Positions 46,301 to 57,061 of a DNA stretch of 64,000 bases are shown piece after piece; positions within the stretch are counted from its first letter, which is position 1; the number at the start of each line of letters is the position of its first letter. The position numbers and the translations under genes are program-made. A model generated the notes under the pieces. It saw only the letters and a program-made list of their open reading frames with translations, had not been told where the DNA came from and did no database searches. The stretch is from Dioszegia crocea (taxonomy: Eukaryota; Basidiomycota; Tremellomycetes; Tremellales; Bulleribasidiaceae): NCBI GenBank assembly GCA_001600615.1, contig BCKK01000009.1:186156-250155 (forward strand), read 5' to 3'.

Positions 46301-47742
46301 ACCAGAAAGACAGACAGAGCGAAGGTGACGGTACACAAGATCTACTCAGTCAATTGAATGCCACACCCGATGGTAGACATATGCATAGAGACTCACCTTG
46401 GCCATCTTGTTCACTTCCATTTCTATCCGTCCCATCTTTTGTCCGGCAGGCTCTCCAGTATTCATCACCGCCCTCGTCTCTTTCCCTGTATATACCACCA
46501 TCCCGACCGCACTTCCAGCCGCAAGGACAGTATTTGCCCATAAGATATTCTCAACATTGAGCGGAATGGCAGTTTCGGTTACTGGACCAGGTTGGATCGA
46601 CGTTATATTTAGAACACCATGGAAAGAGTGGATATCCTTGGAAGGGGGATCGGCTATAGGTATCAGCAAAATCCCCTGGTATGAATGATAACCTGACGTA
46701 CCATAAAGACTCCCCTCTAAACCCCCAATACCTCCCTCACCTAAACTTTGCGTTTCACCCGGTGCTACTCTCAGTTTCCAATCCGTCTCCCCATCTAACT
46801 GATCCGTTCGTATAAAACACGTCCCTTCTTCTTCACTCGTAGCCAGAAGAGCCATATCTGCCGGCACCCTTTGATTCTTCTCCAGCAAGACCAAATCTCC
46901 AACTTTCAAAGCCGACGATGGTGTAGAGCGAGTGAGAGGTTTACCAGATGTTGGTGCTGAGGGGTATGTGGATGGATCTGGAGAATCGGCTGGGAATGGG
47001 GATGAAGATGGGGAAGGGAGGACAAGGAGGTATCGCGTAGAATTCGCTTCTCGGTCTCGAAGGTATCGTTGGTAGTCGTCATAGGCTTCTTTACCCATGG
47101 TGATGGTAAGGACAAATGCTAAGGGTGCCACGTAGGTTACAATGTAGCCTTGATAGTTAGCTATCTTCCGCAATCTATCTGGGATCCTCAGCTTACCGAT
47201 CTTGAAAGCAGGAATAAATTGACTGAGCGCGACGAGGAGGAAGTAAGCGTTGGCAAAGGAGGAGAATTCGCCCATGAGGACCAAAGGGAGGAATGTTGAT
47301 ACGGAGTATTTCTGGTTACGGACCACATTGGGTGGGTAGGCGGATCGAGATTCTAGGATTGTGAGCTTTATAGCCTATTTTCTCGCAAAGCTAGCTCACT
47401 AGATGAATGCAGATGTATCGTCCTTGACTTATCACGGGCCACAGGCGGTCGAGAGCCTGGCCGACGGTCTCGAATTTCATCCTTGCCCTACCATGTCAGC
47501 TTGCTTTCTTCCTATCTTCCAGCCATCGGCTCAGAGGGAACTCTTAAACTCACACTCTCTTCATATTCCCCATCATCCTCGCCATCCTCCCTACCTATTC
47601 GTCGACCCAACAACCCCTCTTCTTCATCCGCAGCATCAACATCGCTCAGCCTTTTCTTCCCTTTCCGACTATAACCCCTACCTCCACCTCGAGCCTTAGT
47701 CGGACTCTCCGACATTCCAGCATCGTCCTCTCGCTCGGCCAT
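43382..47742 (-). CDS. NEO1: P4-ATPase phospholipid flippase, NEO1/ATP9 type
   Basis: Flips aminophospholipids to the cytosolic leaflet of Golgi/endosome membranes. P4 landmarks in order: [11 protein letters not shown] in the actuator domain, [21 protein letters not shown] (PISL in TM4, and VNLD typical of Neo1), [22 protein letters not shown] (phosphorylated Asp), [41 protein letters not shown] and [21 protein letters not shown]. The ten-TM C-terminal half ends [13 protein letters not shown]. The absence of a long regulatory tail fits the Neo1 branch. About eleven short introns. The first ATG chosen is 47742 (MAEREDDAG). The frame stays open upstream for about 45 codons (SRINPQAAGGGPSTP...) after a good acceptor cttttcag near 47873, so a small 5' exon may be missing. 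No Cdc50 partner gene is seen here; Neo1 does not need one. Confidence 0.88.
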
Positions 47743-48312
47743 ATCGAGGATAGAGAACGAAGTCCGCTTCGATAACGACTGCAAGGGATACTCGTCTTTG
47801 CTCGAAGTGCGGCCAGGGGTCGACGGCCCACCGCCTGCCGCTTGTGGATTTATGCGCGAAATTTTGGCGCTGAAAAGAGGAGAGAGCTGGAACTCAGGCC
47901 TGCCTCAGTGGATTGCAGAGTGCTGTAAGCGTTTAATGGGCTAGCATGTAGAGATATAGGATGTAAGAGAGGACAAGGTATTGCTGAGTAGGTCTTGGTG
48001 CTGGAAGGGCATGCCGGCATCGCTCGGAGGGTTTCGAAGGTTCCGGGGGACAAGTCGCATACTGGACGCGTCGGACCACCCACCCATCTATCGTCGCTTC
48101 GCTGTCTGCATCTATCACTGATCACATTGTGAACCTAGCTCGATCAGCAGTACCCAGTGGCCCACCTCCGCTGGCGAAATTTGCTCCCCGACAAAGTCAA
48201 AGCGAGTAGATCTGCTCAGTAGGCGACTTCAAACGGCCTCTATACGTCGAGGCGGCCCAGGCCTACATATCTCTCGCTTTGATTGAGCATATTCTCGTTG
48301 CAGATGTGCACC
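47743..48312. other. Divergent promoter, NEO1 and F-box gene
   Basis: About 570 nt. The NEO1-proximal part may be coding, as noted there. The remainder shows no clear gene. Confidence 0.4.
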
Positions 48313-50049
48313 ATGTCTGACCTAGCTGTACGTCTTCAAGTGTCTTCGAGCCCATATCCATGCTGACCATGTCTAGCTACAAAACATCTCTGCCCGCGCC
48401 ACCTTCAACTCTCTACCTTCGGAACTCCTATCCCTCATCGCAGCCCACCTTGATCCCTCTTCGGCATGTGCTTTCGCCCGTATCTCGAGATCATGCACCT
48501 CGCCGGCGGACTCAGGCGTATGGCGATACCTAAATCTCTCGCTACCTGAGCACTACGGCGAGATCCCTCAGCCTCTTCCACAGGCTCCGATACTGGGAAG
48601 CAATCACGAATGGGAGAAGGCTGAGGCACAGAAAGCCGAAGATATCTACCGAGAGGCGCTGAAAGTCAAAGTTGACCATATACTGGAGTCTGTGGATAAG
48701 AGGAGGTCTAGCTATGTGAAGGCGGTGAGACTTAGGCCTAGACCGGAGGCGGTGAAGGCGATGCTGGGGGTGCTGGAGCGTGTCGCTCCGAACATACAGC
48801 GACTGGAAATCCTGCCGCCGACAGATGAGTTGGGACCGGACGAAGACGGATGGTCTCGCATCGTCCGAAAACTTCCGAAACATGACTACGAAACTCTTGA
48901 CCACGGCTTACTCGAATCGTCCCTCTACTTCCCCATGCTGAGCCACCTTAGCATCGTCGGCCGCGTCCTATACTTCGAAGACGTTATTCCCCTACTCTGT
49001 CACTCATCCCCTAATCTCCGCTTCCTAGAGGTCAACTTCCAGCCTCACAAATCCGCATCGAGATGGAGGACTTCTGTCCCGTCCTCCTTTGTCTTGGAAA
49101 ATGATACCAAGCTTGAGGTGCTGTCGATCGTATTGCGCGAGCAGTATTATGAGGAATCCCCACACGTCACCCATATCCGACTATGCGATGCCATGATCTC
49201 TCTCCTTGTACACAGTCCTCGACTTCGCCAGCTAAATTTCCGATATGCCCAAGGGTCCTACGAAGAAGATGGCGCATACCGGACCGTTGTCGACATATTC
49301 AAAAATCTGGCGGAACTGCGAGATCTTTGTTGGCGGGTGGACACGGCCGTGGGTCGGCGTGAGACGGTGACTAGGAATCGAAAGTCGCCAGAGACGTCTC
49401 AGGGGACCCTGTCTATACGCAGACTTGTCTTTCAGGAGACTAAAGAGTGGATGGACATTGTGAGTCATTCATAAACCTACCGAGAACTGACGCTCTAGTT
49501 CGTCAATCTACCCGCCCTTCCACACCTCGAAATGCTATGTATCGCCAGATCTTGCGGCCAGTCTGCCACCTCCCCCGCAAATACTCCTCAATCCACCTTG
49601 TCCAACGTCCACACCCTAGATTCGCAGCTCAGATCCGACGTTGCCCAAAGCTCTCCATCATCCACACAATCGGGGGCTTCGCCGACAATAACGGGCTCGA
49701 TGTATTCACCCATCGCGACCAGAGCGCATCCCGGGGCGAAGTCGCCGGACGGGTATCTTCACTACAATGCGGAAGAAGCGGCGAACTCTTGATCATTCGC
49801 ATCTTTGCTATTGGCCTTGGTAGCCTTGCAAAAGACACCGCAGGCGATGATCCCGTTGGCAAATGGGTCACATACACGGATTATAAGGGTTCTACGGTGC
49901 CCCTGCAGATCATCGAGAAGATGAGGGAGGTTGAGGGCGTTTCGGAAGCGGATTGGGAGGGTCGTGGTGTTGAAGTTGGCAAGGCGGCTTGGCAGGTGTT
50001 GTTGGATTGGAAGAAGTATGGAAGGGTCGGCAAGTCGAAGGGCGTATGA
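48313..50049 (+). CDS. F-box domain protein, paralogue of the gene at position 1
   Basis: Starts MSDLA, then an intron (gtacgt...gctgaccatgtctag), then LQNISARATFNSLPSELLSLIAAHLDPSSACAF...VWRYLNL, an F-box near the N-terminus. The next 350 residues have an LRR-like alternation (NIQRLEILPP, LSHLSIVGRVLYFEDVIPLL, NLRFLEVNF, RLRQLNFRY) without recognisable repeats. It is a likely SCF substrate receptor; the target is unknown. After EWMDI an intron leads to FVNLPALPHLEMLCIARSCG. Downstream the coding-like frame changes to FAAQIRRCPKLSIIHTI and then GKWVTYTDYKGSTVP...LDWKKYGRV, ending at 50049. A weak-donor intron (gtctgc...caccctag, about 49562-49620) would join CGQ to FAAQIRR in frame; an indel is the alternative. 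Confidence 0.75.
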
Positions 50050-50627
50050 ATGAGAGTCTACTCTACACCTCGTCAACATGGGCCTACGTCGAGACTTAGC
50101 TGATCCATCAGAAATGAGCTTCAGCTTTGAAATTTCGGCATGCACAATTACGATCTTTGGATCTTTTCTCTGCTCCGATCGCTATTGTACGTTGAGCCGT
50201 GCTCTGAGTCTGGATGTACACGGAAGCCCCGTACCAGCGATCGATGAGGCTCAGCTATGTGATGTGAGTTGCAGAGCCTATATGATCATATCACATATCA
50301 AACGCGCCATGTCTAATCCGCGATGGGGTCAAAGTTTTGGTGCTGATGTCAAAGCAATCCCAGTCCTACCCCTCACTCAACGGCGGAACTCGCAGACCGA
50401 GCGCAAAACGTAAACGGAAAACCCCCGAGTTGTCGTATCGTAGAATAGAATCTCAGAGTATCATATCATTCATGTGGATATAATTCTCCTGAGTTTGGCT
50501 CATTGATGGCGGCCATTACCCGGCGCTACTCATACCTCGGGTTTCAGCGCTGATGAGTTCTAACATCACACAATACATGGACATCTACAGTAAAACTCGG
50601 ATTCAATCATAATGTCACAACAACATA
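50050..50627. other. Intergenic between convergent F-box and oxidase genes
   Basis: Two 3' flanks; AT-richer than the coding DNA. Nothing recognised. Confidence 0.5.
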
Positions 50628-52463
50628 CTATGATGGGTCTTTCTCTACATCCGGAGGTGGAACACCCTGACCAACCAAATTAGGTGCTTTGGCATATATC
50701 GGCGGTGCCTCCAACGCCCTCTTGATCCGCTTGGTACTAAGCTCGAACGACCGAGGAAGACGCTCATCCCATTGCTGCTGGGGATCAGCCATCTGCGTCG
50801 CCAATGCTCGAGTACAGCACAATATTCGAGACATCCCTTACGGTCAGCGCAGGACATCTTTCAGCCATAGACGCCACTCACCATGTCCATGAAACGCCAC
50901 CGCAGCAAAAAGACCCTCTGCACCTGGGACAGGCCCCACAAATGGCAACTTATCCCTCGAATAACAAAGAATACCCGACCATACCCGATTCGTTCCTTCT
51001 CCTGGGATTTCTTCCCAATCTTGCATGGTGTCGGACAGGGTTTTGCGGAGATCTGGGGGATCAGTCGCTCGTATAATGGGTGAGGTGGTCAGACTCACGT
51101 GCGTCCACCCCTGGGTTGACGATGGAATCATCAACTGCCTCAATCACATCTTCCAGCTGACCGAGCTTGTACTCTCGAATCGTCTGAGCGCCGCAGCCCA
51201 TGACCCATCCCGCATTGGCCACTTCTCGCAAGTACGTTCCTCCAAACACCATACTTCGCTCATAAGCGCCTGATCCAGAGTAGTTGGTGGGCGGAGTGAC
51301 GTGGCAGCAATGAGCTCGACAGGTGGTGATCCTGGACTCCGTCAGTTTTAGATCATCGAATGTACTCACAGTTGGCTAAAGGGCAAATCTGGCGTTTCCC
51401 ACAAATGCCGAGTATGCGCATTACTCGCAAGGACCACTTGATCCGCCGTTATGTCTCCCTTGCTGGTATGCACGATCCACTTTTCGCCTGATTTCTCGAA
51501 TGTCGACACAGGTGTCCAGGAGTGTAGCTCGACGTTCTGGGAGGTAAGGGCAATGCGGAGCAGGGCAGTGGCAAGCTTGTGAGGATGTACTACTCCTGTT
51601 TGCGTGATAGAACAGGCGGCAGCTTCCTTGACGCGAGCGATCTACATCAGTGTTGATAAAAGGTAAGGACTCACAGATTGAGCTTCAGAGGGGTCATCGA
51701 TAAAGGTGATTCCCTCTGCTGGCTTATAGCCAAACTCTTTACGAGCAGCAGTGTAGGCCTCAAGAGCTTCTTTTCCGCCTACTTTCTCCGCCTCATTTCG
51801 GTACACTGCTATCAGCGAGAGCCAAAGCAAGGCAATTGGGACACTCACCGACAATGCTCTCCCCCACACTCCATTCCACACCTCCAAAAGCGCCCGAATT
51901 TAGACTCTCCCGCTCGACAATCTCACCCACGAGCCGCATGTTTTCTTCCTCATCTTCCAATATCCGCACAGCTTCTTCTGGAGTATGTCCTGCTCCACCT
52001 TGATCCAGAGGTCGGATCAATCCGGGGTAGGCATTGAAAGAAGCAGGTCGGACGTGCCCTCCGTTCCTACCAGCTGAGAGATATCAGCTCTTATCTTCAT
52101 CGGCCTATCTCTGGAAAATAGCTCACTAGCGCCACTAGCCACATCTTTGGCCTCAAGAATGACGATCCTACCTCCTTCATTCTTGGAGTTCTTCGAAAGC
52201 TGGTAAGCTAAAGAAGCACCTAATGTGTCAAGAGACACACCTTGGAGTCGCTTGTGCCGAAATGGGAAACGCACCAGTCATGCCTGCTCCGATAATCACA
52301 CATTGGGCATCTTCAGGAAGCGGTGCATCCTTGCCATGATAGTAAAGGCTAGAAGGCCCTCTGTTCTGCTCGGTCAGTAGATGGAAGAAAGCCTCACAAG
52401 GATACCTACAGAAGCCTGCCAATGGGAAACCGTAGATATAAAAGATTGTGGGAAGCTCGACAT
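50628..52463 (-). CDS. FAD-dependent oxidoreductase, DAO family (amine/amino-acid oxidase type)
   Basis: Oxidises an amine or amino acid using FAD and releases ammonia-level nitrogen. The start is ATG at 52463 (MSSFPQSFISTVSHWQAS). An intron with donor GTAGGT then joins to NRGPSSLYYHGKDAPLPED. The Rossmann motif VIIGAGMTGASLAYQLS is itself split by an intron after MTG. ILEAKDVASGASGRNGGHVRP follows, the GASGRNGG signature of the DAO/PuuB/OrdL group. Later are VVHPHKLATALLR, ADQVVLASNAHTRHL, WSGILCYSRDKLPFVGPVPG and, by splicing, VAFHGHGMSRILCCTRALA at the isoalloxazine-binding end. About 500 residues, usual for the family, with no signal peptide or peroxisomal SKL end (it ends VEKDPS). Three tandem GATAAG sites lie about 220 nt upstream. 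The exact substrate is unknown. Confidence 0.82.
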
Positions 52464-52684
52464 GTTGGCTAGTCGAGTCCTCGAGGAGCAACTTGATCTT
52501 AGTTTGCGATTAGAGTAGCGATGCTACTGAGGGAATGAGGTAGACAGCAAAGTTCTCTTAACTTACTCCTTTATCATGAACGCTTAGCAAGCAATCTTGG
52601 ACGAGAAATACGTCACACTGGCTCTCGGTCAGATCCGATCACCCATGTGATTGCTTGGCTAAAATTAGCCCATGACCCAGAGCA

Positions 52685-52700
52685 GATAAGATAAGATAAG
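52685..52700 (+). promoter_or_regulatory. Three tandem GATAAG sites
   Basis: GATAAGATAAGATAAG gives three overlapping GATAAG hexamers at 5-base spacing, 222-237 nt upstream of the oxidase ATG. GATA factors of the AreA/Gat1 class bind such sites under nitrogen limitation. The position before a probable nitrogen-releasing oxidase makes this a good candidate. Confidence 0.5.
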
Positions 52701-53806
52701 GACACTTGCTGGACAGTCGAAATCCAAGTCCCACCATATTCTCGTGCCTGCTGGTGCAGTGAAGCGAGGGTAAGTTCGATCGAAAGTGCAGTATCCTTCT
52801 TAATGACGGGATAGAGGGGAGTAAGGATTTCGACGGGGAGGGATAAGAATGATGGAGGGGTTCGAGTGGTGGGATTTTCCTCCTGGCCAAGTCAGGATGA
52901 CCTCGGGATGCGATAGACGAGTATAGATCCGATCGACAGTCTGATTATCTTCAAGGCACAAAGAGAAGGAAGCAGGAACTATGCCACAGGATGAGTAGCT
53001 AGAGGGCAAATTTCTATCTCCCGCCAATTTGTGTACATGGCTATGGAAATTATCACGTTATAGGGACTTTCGGGTCACCATCCTCGATGTGTAGGTTGCG
53101 CAGTAGAGAGGGGAGGTGCAGGATGCGTAGATTTGATAGACCTCCGATTGAGCCGATCAGCCCAGAATTAGGAAGCTAACGAGGATTTTGTTACTCGTTA
53201 TGTTCAGCAGCAGCTGGCACAGCTCAGGACTGTGCTCGAGGTATTGCGAAGAGTAGAGACGTGAGATAGGAATGTAGGTATCAGCATGATGCCAGACGGA
53301 TTTCGACCTCAGTCGCTGTTTCCCGCCTGTTACAGTCGCTCGGTAGTGAAAATTGGAAACACTCCTTCGGCCTCTTTCGAGCTAACGGCTACAGGAGAGA
53401 AGAGAGCCCAGAGTCTCTCTCCTTGATGAGCGGCCGCGCCAGACATGATGGACGATAGCAGGCTAGGACTCTCGCTTAGACAGTGTGAAGAAGGGACAGC
53501 TTTGGTGGAAAGCAGTCCCGACTTGTTTAGGGTGAAAAGTGAAGCGCCAAATCCAGGCATTTCGCTAAGGCAGGCTATGCGATTAGGTGCCTGCGCCGGG
53601 CAGACGATTGCTGTGGGGTCTATAGAGGCTCGACTCCAGCCCCACGCTTCGAGTCTGGTTTCCCCGAGGAGCCCTCTTCACTAGTGCGAAGAAAGGTCGC
53701 GGCTAGAATAGAGTCTAGGGTCCAGTGGAAGTTGGGATCATATGATGATCAAACAGACGGAAGAACGGTATCTGGGCAATGCGGCATTGCACGGCGTCGG
53801 CCGGTC

Positions 53807-53822
53807 CGCGGACATCCGCGGA
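53807..53822. promoter_or_regulatory. Perfect GC palindrome, possible zinc-cluster site
   Basis: CCGCGGA-CA-TCCGCGG is a perfect 7+7 inverted repeat with a 2-nt spacer. CGG/CCG inverted triplets are typical of Zn(II)2Cys6 regulators, but no regulator gene is adjacent. Confidence 0.3.
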
Positions 53823-54056
53823 GGCAAATACAACCTAGATGGGCCAAATCATGGACAGGTTTTGGTTTCCCCGTGGATGAGTATCCCTGGATGGGTATCC
53901 CAGATGTCCAGAGATATATACGGCGATGGCCTGCGTGTCCGAGTCTCTCATTCTTCCGCCTTCTGCCTCCTTACAATTGCGGGATACATCCGGCTGGCCG
54001 CAGAGTGACCAGACTTGCCATTTGGACATATCCCCCATAATCCTCTCATTCTCATT

Positions 54057-55155
54057 CTACTGATTCTTAGTCCTCATTCTGCCCTGCCGTCCATACCACA
54101 CCCAAGCCAAAGTAGCGCCCGGACCTAACGCCGCCGCACTGGCACTAAGCAGCGCCACATCCAACGCCGTCGACGCCCGCTTCCCGGCGCGCGCCCTATC
54201 CTCCGCCCGAGTCTGAAGAGCCCAAATAAGTACTCCGAGAGATATGATCAGGTAGTCGACCTGGAAGATGAAGTGAGTCGCCTCTTCGAAAGACGTCGCA
54301 AGACGTTGGCGGGGTAAGAAGATTGAAGAGAGATTGATGGAGGGGTATGACGACGAAAAGCAGGCGGATAGTGTGCCGATGTGCGTGGTGGCAGCGACGA
54401 TACCGCCCACCACCAATACTCGGCGGATGTACTTCTGAGCATCTCCTTTCTCCGAAGAGAATGTCTTTAGGATGAACCAAACGACATTGAGAAGGAAAGG
54501 GCTCGGTTGCCAGGATGCCGTTGCTAGCATTGTGTGCTCGATGTTCCCGAATGGGTAAAACATAAGGGCCGTGGGGAGGAGGTAGCCGAGTGTGAGAGCT
54601 GGTAGGAGTGTCTTGGCCCATGAGACAGGAACAAGACGGGCTCCATCGGCGTTACCGAAGGTTCGGCCGTGTGCGAGGAAATAGAGGGGAATGATGATGG
54701 CTCCGCCTAGAGTCTGGTATAGTAACGCCCAGAGGGATGTGCTTCTGTCAGCGATGTCTTAGAGCTACTTACAAGATGACTGAAGACCATTTCCGACTGC
54801 GTACAGCCTCGATAGAAATCACCGCAAGGAATGGCGCGAAGGTGTACAGGAAGTTGATTTGCTGCACTTGGATCTGCTTCTGAAAGCCCGCTGTACCCGC
54901 CAAGAAGGCTGTGACGAGCATTCCGAGGAACCCATCTATCCCTTTGACACCGGTATAGTGTCTCCGCATGACGACGTTGGAGCGACCCGGGTGTGTGAAG
55001 GCCGCAGTGCTAGTGAGGAACGGCTTAAGGATCTTGCCGGTCAATTGACTAGGCGGCCCGACCCGCATATGGTAAGCAGCCACTACGGACAAAGCGAGGT
55101 AAGAGACGTAGTATGGCCATCTTGCCGGCTGGTTGTTCGATGCAATGTAAGGCAT
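54057..55155 (-). CDS. Polytopic membrane protein, tandem copy 1, function unknown
   Basis: Two exons encode about 350 residues: MPYIASNNQPARWPYYVSYL to VRSRKWSSVIL, then STSLWALLYQTLGGAIIIPLY to the basic end RMRTKNQ. The intron is short (gtaagt...cgctgacagaag). About eight hydrophobic segments are visible, with WAKTLLPALTLGYLLPTALMFYPF and FQVDYLIISLGVLIWAL most characteristic. No catalytic motif is recognised. It resembles fungal polytopic proteins found near secondary-metabolism genes, but I cannot name the family and infer no reaction. It is followed upstream, in the same orientation, by a copy at 55370-56463 with the same exon structure. The two share long blocks (EAVRSRKWS, GGAIIIPL, GPGATL.WVWYGRQGR). 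Confidence 0.75.
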
Positions 55156-55369
55156 TGTGAGTAGTGATAGATTGATGCACTTGACGATGTATGAAGCGGA
55201 GAATTGTCATTGGTGCGCGTTTCGGCCTCAGGCACTTCGGACCTGAAATTGAAAGGCCCAGGCCAATTTCGGCAATTCGCGGTAAGCGGAAGTCCGTGCG
55301 TCCTCATCAAGGCGATCGCGAGTCAAGTTTTGGCATATGGGAAGATCCACAACTGTCCACAGATCCCCT

Positions 55370-56463
55370 CTACTCATCCTTCACCCCCTGCCGCCCTTGC
55401 CGACCATACCAAACCCAGCTCAAAGTCGCCCCAGGGCCCAGAATCGCCACACTGACACCCAAACGCAGCGCGTCTATCACTTTCGACCCTCGCTTCCCTG
55501 CCCTCGCCCTGTCTGCCGCTCGGACCTGCAAGCTCCAGATAGTGACCGCAGTGTAGATGATCAGGTAGTCAACCTGGAAGAAGAAGTGGGATAGATCCTC
55601 GAAAGCCGCCGAGGGGCGCTGAAGGGGTAGGAAGATAGATCGGAAGGTAAACGAAGGGAATTGTGAAGAGAAGCAGGCGTAGACAGTTCCGGTATGTGTT
55701 ATGGTAGCCACCACACCAGCCACAATGAGTGCCCGACGGATGTAGGTCTGTGACCCGCCGGTGCTGGACGCGAAGGGCTTGAGTATCGCCCAGACGACAT
55801 TGACAAGGATTGGGCTCGGCTGGAACAGGGCCGTAGCGAGCATGGTATGTTGGATGTTCTTAAAGGGGTAGAACATGAGGGCGGTGGGGAGTAGATAGCC
55901 CAATAGGACTGCGGGAAGGAGGGTTTTGGCCCATATTACGGGTATAGGTCGAGCTCCGTCGGAAGCACGATAAGTTCGGCCGTGGGCGATGATGAAGAGA
56001 GGGATGATGATGGCTCCGCCGACTGCCTGGAACACTGCCGCCCAGAGGGATGTGCTATCCATTAGCAGAATCATTGTTCCACTTACAAGACGACAGGAGA
56101 CCACTTCCGGCTTCGTACAGCCTCAATTGATGAAACAGTTATGAAAGAACCCAAGCTGAGTAAGAAATTTGCCTGTTGAATTTTTATCCGCTTCTGGAAC
56201 CCCGCGCCAAGGAAGACGGTGACCAGCACGCTGAGGAAGCCATCCACGACTTTGATGCCCGTGTAGTGTCTTCGTACCACAGTACCGGCATGACCGGGGT
56301 AGGTGAAGATTGCGGAACTGGTCCGGAGAGATTTGAGGTTTTTTGCGATTGCTTGACCGTTTGGGCCTGCGTGTAGGTAGTATAGGGCAATGGCGGAGAG
56401 TGAGAGATAGACGATGTCGTATGGCCACCTCGCAGGCGTAGATTTAGATGAAATATATGGCAT
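55370..56463 (-). CDS. Polytopic membrane protein, tandem copy 2, function unknown
   Basis: Sister of copy 1, with start MPYISSKSTPARWPYDIVYL at 56463 and end GRQGRQGVKDE at 55370. The single intron is at the same codon (RKWSPVVL|STSLWAAVFQ). The hydrophobic pattern is the same: HYTGIKVVDGFLSVLVTVFL, WAKTLLPAVLLGYLLPTALMFYPF, FFQVDYLIIYTAVTIWSLQ. The copies differ at many positions in every segment, so the duplication is not recent and both frames are intact. Spacing between copies is 214 nt, long enough for separate promoters. With the FAD oxidase, the seven-TM protein and the sugar porter it forms a run of membrane and metabolic genes. Function unknown. Confidence 0.75.
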
Positions 56464-57061
56464 GATGGCTATCAGACAAAGAAGGGTGGTGGACGGATCA
56501 CCCTGGTCTTCGCAATTGCAATGGCGCGAATACGCTAAAAGTGGAGGCTCGTGAGTCATGATAAAGGCCTCAGCCTCGGGAGTCGCATGTGCGGCACAGC
56601 AGCGTGCCATCCGGTCTATCTACAGCAAGGTAACTCTCCTTTAGACACCCAGCAGCCCTATTGTGAATCCCGTTCGTTCACTCAGTGTCACCTACAAAGC
56701 TCGAGGCCTCACTGTAGCCCCGAAACGATCGCCTTGATCGATGAGACAATGTAATCATAGCCCTGTGCGGATGCTGATATCTCAATGTTGAACCGCAAAT
56801 TCAAAACTCAATTTGGAACAGCTGGTAGAACCAATCATCGAACAATCGAGACTCACGAGGTCGCCCTTAGCAATCCTCATCCCCAAGCTCGCCTGAGCGA
56901 TTCTACTTTAGATGCTTCTAGCGATCAGATTGTACAGTCTGGATCCGTCGTACTTCTGAATCATCTACAAGATCTGACGAGCACTACTCTAATGAAGATT
57001 TATCCGCTCCGCCCCATCTACTTACACCTATCGCCCTCTCGCCATCCCAGATCTCACGCGG
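56464..57061. other. Intergenic: promoter of membrane copy 2
   Basis: About 600 nt with no supported gene. A plus-strand frame from 56785 runs into the antisense of the next gene and is treated as chance. Confidence 0.45.

Larger units (their letters stand above)
52464..54056. other. 1.6-kb gap upstream of the oxidase
   Basis: No convincing gene. Frames at 53330-53560 (-), 53445-53684 (+) and 53684-54040 (+) lack motifs. Contains the GATA cluster and a GC palindrome listed separately. It may hold decayed sequence. Confidence 0.4.

Noticed and set aside
53684..54040. Plus-strand frame in the oxidase upstream gap
   Set aside because: No family resemblance, no intron signals, overlapping frames on both strands; treated as chance.
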